Of a DNA stretch of 64,000 nucleotides, positions 1 to 11,345 are shown piece after piece (the first letter of the stretch is position 1; every line of letters begins with the position of its first letter). A program made the position numbers and the translations under genes. Origin of the DNA: Orientallactaga sibirica (Eukaryota > Chordata > Mammalia > Rodentia > Dipodidae); contig JAEOAD010000031.1 of NCBI GenBank assembly GCA_036365145.1, positions 8,528,001 to 8,592,000 on the forward strand, in the 5' to 3' direction. A model generated the notes under the pieces. The model did not search any database, had not been told where the DNA came from, and worked only from the letters and a program-made list of their open reading frames with translations.

Positions 1-16
1 TCAGAATAACTCAGAC

Positions 17-252
17 TCTAGAGATGGAGAGATGGGTTAATGGTTTAGTGCTTGTCTGTGAAGCTTAAGGACCCCGCTTCAAGGCTTGATTCCCCAGGAC
101 CCACATAAGCCAGATGCACAAGGTGGCACATGCATCTGGAGTTCATTTTCAGTGGCTGAAGCCCTGGTGTGCCCATTTTCTCTCTCTCTCTCTCTATTTG
201 CCTTCTTATGTCTCTATCTCTCTCAAATGAGTTAAATTAAATTAAATTAAAA
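17..252 (+). mobile_element. tRNA-derived SINE, short form
   Basis: A complete SINE. The tRNA-like head is followed by the body (CCAGATGCACAAGGTGGCAC, GGAGTTCATTTTCAGTGGC), a CT-rich stretch and an AAATT-type tail. It is flanked by a perfect 14-bp target-site duplication, AGAATAACTCAGAC, at 3-16 and 253-266, which fixes both ends. Insertion by the L1 machinery is inferred from the tail and duplication. This short form is the commonest repeat in the window. Confidence 0.93.
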
Positions 253-266
253 AGAATAACTCAGAC

Positions 267-764
267 CCCGCGTATTCCCCTCCTCCTTGTAGAGTCAGTA
301 TTGTCACTGGTAGAGGATCCTGAACTGTGTTCCGTAGAACACTAGCATTTGTTGTTGTAGAGGTATATAGAAGTGATGAAATGTGGGCTTTCTTGTGTGT
401 TCTTGACTATTTTTTTTCTTGAGCAAATCATGTACATTTCTATGAGATAAAATTTAATAGACACTTGAACAGTGGCTGAAACTTTACCCTTTGAGATGGG
501 TCAGATTTGATTTCCAACCACTTCTAATAGCCTAATAGTTCAATAACTGACTGGGGGCAGATTTATTACTGTTCTTGAGCACGGATCCCTAATTTATGAA
601 TTAGATTATCATAGTGTGAGTTTCTCATATAATATAGGTGAAGTATTTACCATTGAATCTGACAATTGTTCAACACACAGTAGCTGTTAAGAAAATAATT
701 GTTATTTATTAATACTGAGAGCTGAAGCCTGATAGGTGTTTCTGAGGGCCTTGGGGAAATACAT
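267..764. other. unique AT-rich stretch, no gene seen
   Basis: No repeat family, splice-flanked exon or RNA gene was recognised. Stop codons are frequent in all frames. Confidence 0.6.
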
Positions 765-778
765 AGAAATGGCATTTT

Positions 779-1028
779 TTAAAACTATTTTTTGGAGAGA
801 GACACAGAGAGAGACAGAGAGAGGGAGAAGAAGACAGAGATGGGAGTGCCAGCAGTGTCTCAGCTGCTGCGAACGAAATCCAGATGTGTGTGCCCCCTTG
901 TGGTCAAGTGCGGCATTGCGACCCTTGCGTCACTTTGCATCTGGCTAAACGTGGGACCTGGAGATTGGAACCAGTGTTGTTAGGCTTAGGAGGCAGGTGC
1001 CTTAACCCCTAAGCCATCTCTCCAGCCC
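779..1028 (-). mobile_element. tRNA-derived SINE, long form
   Basis: Antisense copy with a perfect 14-bp target-site duplication, AGAAATGGCATTTT, at 765-778 and 1029-1042. It has the same tRNA-like head (antisense AAGCCATCTCTCCAGCCC) and CT-rich 3' part as the short form. The central body differs and includes the segment TTGCGTCACTTTGCATCTGG (antisense). A second copy lies at 34064-34323, so this is a real subfamily or a second family sharing the head. Confidence 0.93.
890..903 (-). promoter_or_regulatory. CTCF-like motif inside long-form SINE
   Basis: On the minus strand the bases read CCACAAGGGGGCAC. This matches the usual CTCF core CCASYAGRKGGCRS at all but one position (A for Y at position 5). 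The motif lies in the body unique to the long form. Binding is inferred only. Confidence 0.45.
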
Positions 1029-1042
1029 AGAAATGGCATTTT

Positions 1043-2863
1043 GACCATCGCATTTGGAATTGAGGACAGGAGAGTTAATCATGAGGGGAATAGGGATTGG
1101 GAAGCTAAGAGAACTTCTATAAAAGGTGGTGTCATAGGCTAGTCCCTGTGCATGTGGATGGGCTGACCTCTGACCCTACCCAGCTCATAGCCTGTCTCCC
1201 TGTGGAACCACCTCACACTCCTTGTTCAAGTGCTCCATGCAGCTTCATGCTAGCTTCATGCTCCAGAATCACATATGCCCCTTTTCCTGTCCTGTGGGGT
1301 AAGGGAACTATTGAGAGCCTCATGACCATCCTAGGGACTTTGTGCTCTGCGTCTGCTCTATAGAACTGGCTTTTTACCTAGATGTGCCCCATGAGAGGTC
1401 AGGGAAGTAGTTAGAAAGGGAGTCAAACAGGGGTTCTTAACAACTCTTCTGAGTTAAACTGGAGGCTTAAAATTATATCTGTAGTGTTTTATTCTAAAGT
1501 GATAATGTGAAAAGAATTCTTTGGTCCTTATCTGACAACTAATTTCTATTTCTGCAATAATTTTGAATATGGAAGTGAAAACTAATGAGATTAATTAGCA
1601 TCAATAGACCTCAAATAACATTTCTTTCTAAGACGAAGATTCTTGGATTGCACCCACATTCTCACCATGAGCAATAATTGATCATTATACCAGTCTCTAA
1701 ACCTTGATTGTGAATCATGAATGTGAAATTTGCTTCGAGATATGATATAGTTTGGAGCCTTTCTGAGTAAGAACCTTGTCTACTAGTCTCACATATTAAA
1801 AACCTCTGTAGTTTAATCTTGAGTCACTCTCCTGGGGTTCCACACCTCTGATGACATGAAAATCAGCCTTAAGACCCACTTTCACTTGTTTATTTCTCAC
1901 CTCAAGACAGTGGTTAGGCATCTGAAGTCCTCTGATTTTTGCACCATGAGTGTATCTTAGAGAGTTTTCATTTACATAGCACAATATTAGCCTCCGGTAA
2001 AATTTACTGGGTATTCTACATGACTTATTGTTTCATTCTTTTATGAGAAAAATAAACTGTATTTATTTTCACCAAAACAGATGAACCCAGGCTTATTACT
2101 CCTTTCTTCTTTCCTTCAGGGGAGATGGTGTAGGCTAGTTAGAAAACATGGATCTCAGGAAAAAATAAAATCTTGGTTCTAATAATGAATTCTCAAGTAA
2201 AAGGAGAGGGAGCTTCAGTAATAGCCTCAAAACCTCTTTATAGTATGTATTTATTGTCATCATTTGGTGGAGGGGTGGGACACACTATGTTTTGACTTTT
2301 GCTGATAAGAGAAGGTATTTTATTAGGGGGCAATGGCATGGGGACAGTGATGCAGGATCATGTGAAAAGCTGAGAGCAGGGTCATTATAAGCTTGGGAAA
2401 GGCAAGGAGAAGGATGTCCAGGTGCTATTGGGTGATGTTGATAAATGCTTATGGTATTTAGTAGCAGCTATCAGTGCTTTTCCAGTGTGATGGGCTGTTC
2501 TGGCTGGAAGGCAGTTTCATGGTTGTATAGATGTTTTTTACTCTGCACATCGAAGGGGTCAAGAGAAGACTGAGCATGCAGCAGCAGAGGGAAGATAAAA
2601 GCAATTCAGACTCCAGAGAAGTCAATGAAATTGACTAACAAAGCACTTTAGCATCATGTAGGGACTGATGAGAGCAGAGGTGACTGTTTTCTAGAAATCC
2701 AGAATGACCATGCTGCCTGCAAATCAAGTTTATCTCTTGACTAGTAGACAGGAAAGTTAGTGTTCTATTTTACATGCATAGGACCTGGGCAGAAATCATG
2801 GAGTATGGGTTTGCTCCAGCCTAGGTTTTTTTAAAATGATATTTTCTCAATTTTTCACATGCA

Positions 2864-2868
<5 letters not shown>
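1043..2868. other. unique sequence, no gene seen
   Basis: About 1.8 kb with no recognised repeat or exon. Open frames are short (about 70 codons at most) and show no protein family signature. Confidence 0.55.
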
Positions 2869-2899
<31 letters not shown>

Positions 2900-2960
2900 C
2901 ATATTAAGAACAGAGGTTGATGTTGGGTGTCTTCCTCAATAACTTTCCACTTTATTTTCT

Positions 2961-2965
2961 TTTTT

Positions 2966-3021
<56 letters not shown>

Positions 3022-3221
3022 GATATTTTATTTGTTTATTTATTTGAGAGAGAGGGAGAGAGAGAAAGAGAATGAGCATCCCTGGGCCCCTGACACTGCA
3101 ACTGAACTCCAGATGCATGCGCCACCATGTGCATCTGGCTTATGTTGGTACTGGAGAATTGAACTTGGGTCCTTAGGCTTCACAGGTAAGCACTTTAACT
3201 GATAGGTCATCTCTCCAGTCC
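2961..3221 (-). mobile_element. tRNA-derived SINE, short form, nested
   Basis: Antisense copy ending CATCTCTCCAGTCC. It is flanked by TCCACTTTATTTTCT (2946-2960) and TCCACCTTATTTTCT (3222-3236), a 14/15 target-site duplication. It landed in the A-rich linker of the older B4/RSINE1 element. Its tail side carries an expanded CA/TA microsatellite. Confidence 0.88.
2970..3021. repeat. (CA)n(TA)n microsatellite
   Basis: About 15 CA units followed by about 10 TA units. They lie between the target-site duplication and the SINE 3' end, so they probably grew from the SINE tail. Confidence 0.95.
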
Positions 3222-3432
3222 TCCACCTTATTTTCTTGGTATAGAGTCTCTCGATGAAACTAGACTTTATAGATTTGACTAGACTAGGTAGCCAGCTCCT
3301 CTGGGGAGTGTCCTGTCTCTAGTCCCCCAGCTGTAGTATGACAGGCATGTGTCACCACTCCCAGTTTTTATGTGAGTGCTGGTGATGACTCAAACTCAGT
3401 TCTTCATGTTTGTTTGGCAAACACTTCACACA

Positions 3433-4087
3433 TGGAGGTAACTATGTCTTGATATCTTTAAGGCTGAGGAGGGGCAGCATGCAAAGCCAGTGAAATGCAA
3501 ATCCTACTTGCCATATATACTTCTGAAGAAGTGACAACAGGTGCCAATGTGATCACTGTTCTCTTATGGAGCTCTGGTGGTGATGGCTTGGTGTTGGGGG
3601 CATGCTCGTATTGCCTAGCCAGTGCAGACAAGCATAGAAAAGCATTGGCAGAATTGTGGTGGAGGGGAAAGCATAATAATATAATGAAGTGGAAGAAGCA
3701 GTATCAGCCAATGGCCTGGAAACACAAGAAGTTTTAGGAGTGCCCATAGCCAATGAGCTGTAACTGCTTGAAGTGTTTAGGTTGATAGAAGTCAGTCAGC
3801 CACCAGGATGTGATGGCCCAGAATAGCATATGAAATGGGAGGTAGATATGGATAAGAGCAGAAAGCACTGTTATTTGGAATTCATAAAATTAAAAGTTGA
3901 AACAAGAGTCTGCTGAGTAGTAATGTCTGTGTGTTCAAGACGAATGGTCTGAACTGATGACCAGCCTGATGGAGCAGCAGGTTTGAGGTCAGAAGCAGGC
4001 CACTGTGAAAGCTCATTCCTGAAGATTATCTGAAATAAATAATATTAGATAGGACAACTAGAAATCCTACCAGAAGGTGAACAACAA
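3433..4087. other. unique sequence, no gene seen
   Basis: No repeat family or coding signature was recognised. Confidence 0.5.
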
Positions 4088-4290
4088 TAATAAAATGCAT
4101 TATTTATCAAGCACTTACTCACCGTGGCTCTGACATTATTTTATGCTTGTACTAATCATTCAGTGACTATGGAAGGCAGCTGTTTTAGCATCATTTCAAG
4201 GAGGTAGCTTGACTTCCTCTGCATAGTGACAGTGAAGTGTTTGAACCCACACTTATTTGACCTCAGATCCCCGGTTTGCACTGAATCTCT
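4088..4290 (+). mobile_element. MIR-like ancient SINE
   Basis: Contains the MIR-type order of signatures in degraded form: TCAAGCACTTACTCACCGTG, then a diverged middle, then GTTTGAACCCACACTTATTTG. No duplications remain, as expected for an element of this age. Confidence 0.5.
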
Positions 4291-5930
4291 TTACAAGAAG
4301 GTCTGTTGGTTCAGAGAAAGAGGCAGAAGGCATTTTCTTTCTGGAAAGGGTGTGAGTGAAGGTGTGATTATTGCAATAGCAGACAGAACATACAATCCAT
4401 ACATAAAATGATGGCTTTTAGGTTCTGAAGGTCCCTCCTGTGTCTGACCTACTAAGGCTCATGTCTTGGAATTGACCCCTTGTTGATTGGAGAAGGAACA
4501 GCATCATTTCATCACTGAATCAGGACTTGAATTAACCTGGCTGCCTTAAGACCCAGATGCTTTTGAACTGGCAATGGGTGCTGGATACCTGCCACCACCA
4601 ACAACCATATCTGATGAGCTCCATGCAGTCTTGCATACTCATCTACTTCACCTGTTAAGGAGAGAACACTGGGCTTTTCTGGGTGGGTCTCAAAAGCTGC
4701 CTGAACCACAGCTGAATCCCATTTCAAATGTGTCAAAGTCCTGCTTGGAGATTTGCAGTGAACCTCATAATGGCCCAATCATGTCACCATTGTCTCCTAA
4801 TTGTGGTACTATTCTTCTGCCCTGACCTCTCTGTCTATCCCTGCTATAGCAACATCATGTTGTGATGGAAACAGGTCACCCTGGGCCTGAAAATAGCATA
4901 GTTATTTATTTTCTGAATAGCAGTATACCAAACACTCTCAGTGTCTTCATCTATGAAGTGGGGATAACATTTCATTTGCTGCTAGACTTTATTCAGTATA
5001 TATCAGGTTCAGGGAGCTTTTTTTCTATATTACCATATGCCATCTCATAGAAAACCTATGATTGTGTCTCCTTTCCTTTCTTGTAGCTGAGCAGGATTCA
5101 TCTGCTCTTTTATATATTTCCTAACCAAAGCATTTTGCCACATTTTTTGGTTACTGCACATTGCATTTTCAACATTCCCTTTGAAAGACTACCCAAGGAG
5201 TCTGGCTTGTTTTCTGTAACAGTTCTCCTCCTCAATCCCAGACTCAACCCTTTGTCATCTGCCATGTTGCTGAGGTGACATGGGATCCTCACACACAAGT
5301 GGCATTATGTGGATTTTCAGTGCTAGAGTAGGATTGGGGATCTACTGCTGTGCATATGGAAGGAAGCCAATGGCTGATCACTTCACTCAGAACATACATA
5401 TAAAGGAGGCAATGGCCTGGCAATCAGACCATTTGAATATGCTTGCTTTACTGTCTCATGGCTAGATCATAGGCTCTGTCTGTAACCTCAGCAAGCTCTC
5501 CAACACTGTATACTGCTATTCCTCAGGATGGGTTGAACACAGGAAAAGCCACCACTGAATTTAGTTACATTTTTTTTTTTGCCTAAAAAGGCCAGAAAAT
5601 ATACTTTGTACTGACAAGTACACCATATAATTAAGTGTAAGATAATTAAGAAGTGGCTTGCCTTCTAGTAGTTTAGACTTTAGTGCAAGGACCAGTAAAT
5701 CTTTCCTCTGAAGAGCCACAAAATACGTGTTTTGTTCTCTGTCACATCTTGTCAGTTCTGCAGCCATAGAGTATTACAATACACAAATGAAAGAATGACT
5801 ATGCTCATGAGTGTATGGACAAGGCCAAATTTACCTATAGTTTGCTCACTCATTATACATATCATTATAGATGGATGCATATATGGTAGAGAAACACAGA
5901 GGCACAGAAGTAGTGCAGAGAAGGAGTCTA
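4291..5930. other. unique sequence, no gene seen
   Basis: About 1.6 kb of unique sequence with only a short T run near 5570. Open frames are below 90 codons and show no recognisable protein signature. Confidence 0.5.
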
Positions 5931-6153
5931 CAGCATGGATTCTCAACCTAGGTGCATCGATACTTCAGATCAGATAATCCTTTGCTGAGAAAGATTGCCC
6001 TGTGTACTGTAAGAAGGCCAGCAGCATGTCTAACCTTTGCTTACTAGGTGCCTACATAGAGCTTCCACTCAAAGTTGTGACAATAAAGAGTATTTTCAGA
6101 GCTGATCAAATGTCTTTAGGGAAGAAAGTTTACCCTTAGTTAAGAACCACTGG
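5931..6153 (-). mobile_element. MER5-type hAT DNA transposon fragment
   Basis: Begins GATTCTCAACCT and ends AAGAACCACTGG, the inverted-terminal-repeat pair expected of MER5A (CAGTGGTTCTCAACC type). Interior landmarks such as GATAATCCTTTGCTG, CCTGTGTACTGTAAGAAGGC and GTTGTGACAATAAAGAG fit the antisense MER5 order. It is non-autonomous and carries no transposase. The element predates rodents. Confidence 0.75.
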
Positions 6154-7416
6154 TCTAGGGTCACCACAGCAAGAAGTCAGGTTTATTCTTACCAAGAAGG
6201 TGACCCTTCATTTGGGTATTGAAAGATGAGCAGCAAAAGATATATCAGAAAGGCAGAAAATTTTGAGCAGAGAGCAGCAGCTATACAGAAAAGCAAACAG
6301 ATGTGAAATAATAATCTGGAGAGGGATTACAAGCCACTGAATATCACTGAATCTGAATGAGTATATATATATATGAATATATGCTGTGTGTGTGCATGTG
6401 TGTGCACACATGTGTGTATATGTTAGTGGTGGTTAAAGTGAGACATGAAGACAGAAAGGTATCAAAGAGACAGGTCATCTAGGTCCTTCTGTGTTGCATT
6501 AAGGAGATTAGAGATTATTAATGACATTCATGAATCATGATATTTTAAAGTATAGTGTGAAGATCAATTTACCTGGCAGGATGCAGGTCCTGGCAGAAAG
6601 AGTACTTGTCATTAGCAGAACTGACACTCTGGCTGCCCTAGATTACAACATAGCCATATACATCTCTGGTTAGTTCCCCATGTGAGTCAGTAAGTGAATT
6701 TAAATGAGATTGGATGTATGAATCAAAGTGTGTTCCCACATGGTTGCTCTAGGATGTGCAGGGACAGGCTTTATAGTTCTGTGCTGCTGACAAAAGCTTC
6801 TGGTATTTGATAAACTTAATAAAACTGTAGAGTCTACTGATATTGCCATACTACTAAGTGCCGCACTCCCCAGAGCCTAAGCCATGAATAAAAATAAGTG
6901 TTCATGGCTGAGAGTGAAAGAGAACAACCAGGGGTCAGTCACTGGCATGGAAGACACATTCCCCTCCGACACAGTGACGTCAACCTATGCAGTGGCTTGT
7001 TCCCAGGGGTTGAAGGGTCCCTGTATGCTATTCAAGCCTTGTATGGGAAGGGAAGCCAGACTTATTACTTCATTTTTGAACCAGCTTTTTTTGACTAAAT
7101 CTCAGTCAAGTCTTTTCATCTTTTCTTTATCAGAGGCCAAGTTTGGGAGGGTAAAGTGAGTTGGCCTAGTCAGCACCTTAGGGAGGACTGAAGAGAAATG
7201 TCCTGTGGTCAATGCATTTTATTTTAAGTATTCTGTTCGGAAATATTCAGACTTATTTAGCAGCAGAGATATTAGTCTAGCGAACTCCTGTGTTTTCAAT
7301 GGCAAGTTTTGGGATTATGTCTATTCTTTTTATTTTTCCTGGGTTCATGTGAGGGAAATATCAAACACCAAAACATTTTACCTACGAGTACCTCAGAGGT
7401 TAGTGCATATTAAAAA
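6154..7416. other. unique sequence with a short TA/TG run
   Basis: A short (TA)n then (TG)n-rich stretch lies at 6361-6421. The rest shows no repeat family or exon that I can name. Confidence 0.5.
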
Positions 7417-7426
7417 TGTTCCCTCT

Positions 7427-7621
7427 GGGGATGGAGAGATGGCTTAGCAGTTAAGATACTTGCATGCAAAGCCTAAGGACTCAAGTTCAATTCTCCAGGA
7501 GCCACGTAAGCCAGATACACAAGGTGGCTCATGAGCCTGGAGCTCATTTGCAGTGGCTGGAGGCCCTGCTTATTCTACCCCCTCTCTCTATCAAATAAAT
7601 AAAAATAAAACATTAAGAAAG
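7427..7621 (+). mobile_element. tRNA-derived SINE, short form
   Basis: Head GGATGGAGAGATGGCTTAGC, intact body and tail AATAAATAAAAATAAAA. The target-site duplication TGTTCCCTCT lies at 7417-7426 and 7622-7631. Part of the body before the CT stretch is shortened. Confidence 0.9.
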
Positions 7622-7724
7622 TGTTCCCTCTATAGTATTTCCCCTATAGATAAAGAAAGGGACAAAGGGAGCAGTTCCTCCTTTTGTAAACTGAGTATGC
7701 TGTTGCCTGTTTTTAAACTGAGAG

Positions 7725-7810
7725 GTCTCGTGTTATAGCTCAGTAATAGAACACTTGGCTAGCTTGTATGAAGCCCTTGATTCCATCTCCAGAACATACA
7801 CACACACACG
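7725..7810 (+). mobile_element. ID element (tRNA-Ala-type SINE)
   Basis: Reads GTTATAGCTCAGTAATAGA through GAAGCCCTTGATTCCATCTC into a short CA tail. This is the ID pattern of A box, B box and tail with several substitutions. It is a retroposon, not a functional tRNA gene. Confidence 0.8.
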
Positions 7811-7998
7811 ATAAAATGAAGCTATGGTTTCTTTTAATTGCAATGTAATTCAATAGGTATTAGTTTAATTTCTACTATAACCGGGAAATGTCACTAATTA
7901 TATAACAAATGTCAATCTTTTACTTTATCCTCAACTCTACAGTTAAATCCTCTAAGATAAATATAGATAGGTGGAAAGATAGACAAGTAGCTACACTT

Positions 7999-8001
7999 AC
8001 A

Positions 8002-8054
<53 letters not shown>

Positions 8055-8056
8055 AG
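7999..8056. repeat. (CA)n microsatellite
   Basis: Near-perfect CA run of about 28 units. Confidence 0.95.
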
Positions 8057-8069
8057 CTAAGGCTTGGAG

Positions 8070-8440
8070 AACTATAGTTTAAGTCCAGTAGAATTTGGTT
8101 CTACCTGCAGCTCTTACTGGTTGGTCGTACAGCACTGCCATTTAGCTTGCCTGTCCTGATTCTCACATTCCCCAGATCTCAAATGAGGCTAGGTAGAATA
8201 TATATTGGCACCATAGTGCCCTATAACAAGCCACTCCAAACTCAGTGCACTAGATCAATAAACATTTACTTTTGTTCTTGCATTTGCAGTCCAGGAATTT
8301 TAAGTTCAACTTGGATGGATGGTTTTTTAGTCCCCTTACAGATTCACTTACATACGTGTAGGCTGGACTTACCTACGTTAGCTTCAGCACTGACTGTGAC
8401 AACAAATCACCTCTGCCTTGACCATGTCCTTTCTGCCCAA
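8070..8440. other. possible ancient interspersed repeat
   Basis: The run AACAAGCCACTCCAAACTCA, then AATAAACATTTACTTTTG, then GTCCAGGAATTTTAAGTTC resembles a common old mammalian repeat (ACCACCCCAAA, TTATTT, GTCAGGAAT order). I cannot name it safely. No coding signature is seen. Confidence 0.3.
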
Positions 8441-8469
8441 GAATGAGGAAAAATCCACAAATCCTTTTA

Positions 8470-8549
8470 TTGCTTAATTTTTATTTATTTGCAAAGAGAG
8501 AGAAAAAAGGAAGGAAGGAAGGGAGAAAAGGAGGGAAAGAAGAAAAGAA

Positions 8550-8597
<48 letters not shown>

Positions 8598-8746
8598 GAA
8601 TGAACACACTAGGGACTCTTCCCACTGCAAATGAATTCCAGGTACATGTACCACTTTGTGGCTGCATGTAGCTGTACATGGGTATTAAAGAACTGAACTC
8701 AAATGGGCAAGCTTTGCAAGAAAGCACCTTTAACCACAGCTCCAAC
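8470..8746 (-). mobile_element. tRNA-derived SINE with purine-tract expansion
   Basis: Antisense short form flanked by ACAAATCCTTTTT-type duplications at 8457-8469 and 8747-8759. The CT-rich part of the SINE has expanded into (GGAA)n and (GAAA)n at 8499-8596. The head is diverged. Confidence 0.8.
8499..8596. repeat. (GGAA)n/(GAAA)n purine tract
   Basis: Almost pure purine strand of about 98 bases, including about 13 perfect GAAA units. It lies within the SINE CT stretch. Confidence 0.95.
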
Positions 8747-8759
8747 ACAAATCCTTTTT

Positions 8760-9631
8760 AACACTTCCTCTGTATAGCGTTTGCTAGTGCTTCATTAGCT
8801 ATAACCAGTTCCATGGATGAGCCACAGTCAAGAGGGTTCCCTGTCTGCCATGGGAGGAAGTCTCTGCAAAGGTATTTGGCACAGAGTGTGGAGACAGGGA
8901 AAGTTAATGCACTGCTCTGCAACCAGCGATTTGTAAGATCCATATAGGTCTTGATGAATGAGACTATTATGGAGGTTAAGTGAAGGAGTATTTACATGAG
9001 TGAATTTACATGCATTTGCATGTTAAGTCAGTTAAAGACTTAGCATAGTGTCCAGCATGTTTTAAGTATTTGATGGGTGTTAGGAGATATTCATTGGTAT
9101 TAAAAGTATTGTAACTATTGTTAATGCTTCCAGGTGATAACAGAGGGAGGACGAAGTACAAGAGAAACACAACAGGGGGACTCTGCCTTTGGATGGACAT
9201 GGAGATGTGTGAGGAACATATCTTTGGAATAAGGCCTCAAGGGATAAGATTTTTAGATTGCCCTTGGTAAGTTGTCTAGCCGCATAAAATAACCTAAAAC
9301 ATCCTAAGAAGCTTCTAAACCATCTTTTCCCTTGGTCTTGTTTAATATCACTCACAGGAAGATAATTCTGGACAAGACAATGCTATTCTCCCAACGGACA
9401 TGGGATCAGTCATCCCACCTCTTGACCTAGTAGTTCTTGGTGGCAGTGGTATGACACACTCATTTGGAGAAGCAACCAGGACAGTGGACCTCTGCCTATG
9501 TCATGTTTTTAGAATACATGATCTGAGCAGCTTCTTCAGAGGAACTGGCAGGAAGGCGGTGAATGTCAATGGCAGTGTGCTTCAGCCTCTGAGGAGGATG
9601 CAGGAACATATCTGTTAAAACCATCAGAATA
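8760..9631. other. unique sequence, no gene seen
   Basis: No repeat family or exon was recognised. Confidence 0.5.
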
Positions 9632-9905
9632 GACTTTGGGTTCCCCAAAAGAGCAAACACTGAGATTTGAGTACAAATGGTTTATTTATTTACATGACTC
9701 CAGGAAATAATGGTGGGTGTTAGAAGAGAGAGTGAAGGGAGACAAAATGTAGGTTGTTAATAAGGAGGACACCACCGTGAGCAAGTGTTGCTCCATCTCC
9801 AAATGGAGACTGTGAAGAGTGTGCCAGACAACGTGGAAGCAGCACCCCACAAAACCGATCCAACAGCATTCAAAGGACTCTCCCAAGGAAAGGGACTTCA
9901 GGTTT
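9632..9905 (-). mobile_element. possible ancient LTR fragment
   Basis: Antisense-LTR-like pattern: GGGTTCCCCAAAAGAGC near the left edge, then GGTTTATTTATTTAC (an antisense polyadenylation-like region) and purine-rich sequence. It abuts the next element without a visible duplication. The family is not named. Confidence 0.3.
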
Positions 9906-9907
9906 GG

Positions 9908-10309
9908 CTGTATTAGTTACTTTTCTCAGAGCTGTGACCAAATATCTCACAAGAAGCAACTTCAGGGCAGAGAAATTTCTTTTTCCCATTTGAGGAGATA
10001 CAATTCATCGTGGTGGGTAAGGTATGGATGGTAGCAGGAGTAGCTTTTGGCTGTGGTAGCAGAACATAAGACTGCTTACTTACATCTAATTGAATTCAGG
10101 AAGTGGAGAGAAACTAGAGAGGAAAATATGGGGGTGGAAGTGGGTTAGTACCCACATATCCCACCTCACAGTGATCTACTTCCTCTAGACAGGCATCACC
10201 TTCTAATCTAAAGGTTCCACAGCTTCCCAAAACAAGTGCTACCAGCTGGGGAACCAAGTGTTCAAGCACATGATCTATAAAAGGACATTTCATACTCAAA
10301 CCACAATAT
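9908..10309 (+). mobile_element. MaLR/RMER-type interspersed repeat, copy 1
   Basis: Runs from TATTAGTTACTTTTCTCAGA through AAATATCTCACAAGAAGCAA and ACAGCTTCCCAAAACAAG to CATTTCATACTCAAACCACA. The TG/TA start, CCACA end and internal order are shared with 13650-13973 and 37788-38127. The family is common in rodents. I think it is MaLR- or RMER-type, but the exact name is uncertain. Confidence 0.6.
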
Positions 10310-11171
10310 TAAGCATAGTCCTGCATCCAGAGAAAGTACTGAGGCCCCGGTGATCAGCTTATTCAGGAAGAAACCTGCAAATGAGCTCGGGAGTCATGAG
10401 TGTGAAGGGGGCAGTGGTAGGCTACCACCAGCAAGCCCTTCAGGGGCTGTTCATGAGATTTCAATGTTGCTATAAGCCAGCTCTTTTCATGGGCTGGTCT
10501 TTTCTTCACCATGTCTCTGAGCTCTGTTATATTCCAGATAGTTAGAATATGGTGTGGGAAAAGTGTTCAGATATCCTCTCGCCTTATGCTTTGAAAGTGG
10601 AGCTAAACATTTCCTGTCATCTGGTGCGACGTATGAGGGAAGGCATGTAAGGCAAGCCAGGGGGAGGTGTGAACATGACAGTGAACTATGAGGGCTTATT
10701 TTTCCCCCTAACACTCAAGTTTTTGATTATGACTGAAAGGCATAACTAGGTGTGAAGAGTAAGTGGAAACTGTTGAGAAATAATCAGTTCTTTCTACATA
10801 GACCACATTCTTTTGATCTCCACTTTTATTGGTTTTAGATTTACTCTACAGCATAAGTCATTATAACCATATCAAGTGGATCGATATATTTACAAAATAT
10901 TTACAAATATCAGCTCTTCAGCAGGGATGGGATGGGAGCAGGGACAGGAACACCTGTGAATGGGTTCCGCTAAGACTCTCCTGGCCCTAATCAAATGCAT
11001 GCACTTGTGAAACAAGCATGAAAAAAAAAATTCCAATGAGATTGTTGTGTATTCAAACAAGGGAATTGTTTGCAGGGCAAAATAAGGATTAAGCATGAAT
11101 CATCATGCAACACATTAGAGCTGTTAAGAAAAGCAGAGTCCTAAAAATAGTCTCTTTGTCATCATTTTCCT
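10310..11171. other. unique sequence, no gene seen
   Basis: No repeat or coding signature was recognised. Confidence 0.5.
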
Positions 11172-11345
11172 TTTGCTGTACTGAAGATTGAATCAACTGA
11201 TTTACCACTGATCTATACTCCAGCCCTATTTAAGCTTATTTTGAGATGACATCTCATTTTGTAGCTCACATTATTTACAAAAGTTTGATCTTTCTGCCTC
11301 ATCCTCTTAAATGTTGGAAATTATACGCCAGCATCACCATGTGGC
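11172..11345 (-). mobile_element. B4-like SINE (ID plus B1), degenerate
   Basis: The ID-like half (ACTGATTTACCACTGATCTA, CTCCAGCCC) is followed by a B1-like half (TTTGAGATGACATCTCATTT to CCAGCATCACCATGTGGC). This is the antisense B4 order. No target-site duplication was found. Confidence 0.6.

Larger units (their letters stand above)
2869..3432 (-). mobile_element. B4/RSINE1-type SINE, split by a younger SINE
   Basis: Antisense rodent composite SINE. A (GT)n run at 2869-2896 is followed by AGAACAGAGGTTGATGTTGG, GTGTCTTCCTCAAT and the CCACTTTATTTTCT linker. After the insertion it resumes with the B1-like half and GGCATGTGTCACCACTCCCAG, ending near GGCAAACACTTCAC. The two halves are 2869-2960 and 3222-3432. 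It is degenerate, so clearly older than the inserted SINE. Confidence 0.75.

Noticed and set aside
7725..7810. Functional tRNA gene
   Set aside because: The A- and B-box-like sequence ends in a CA tail, with substitutions that spoil the cloverleaf. It is an ID SINE.
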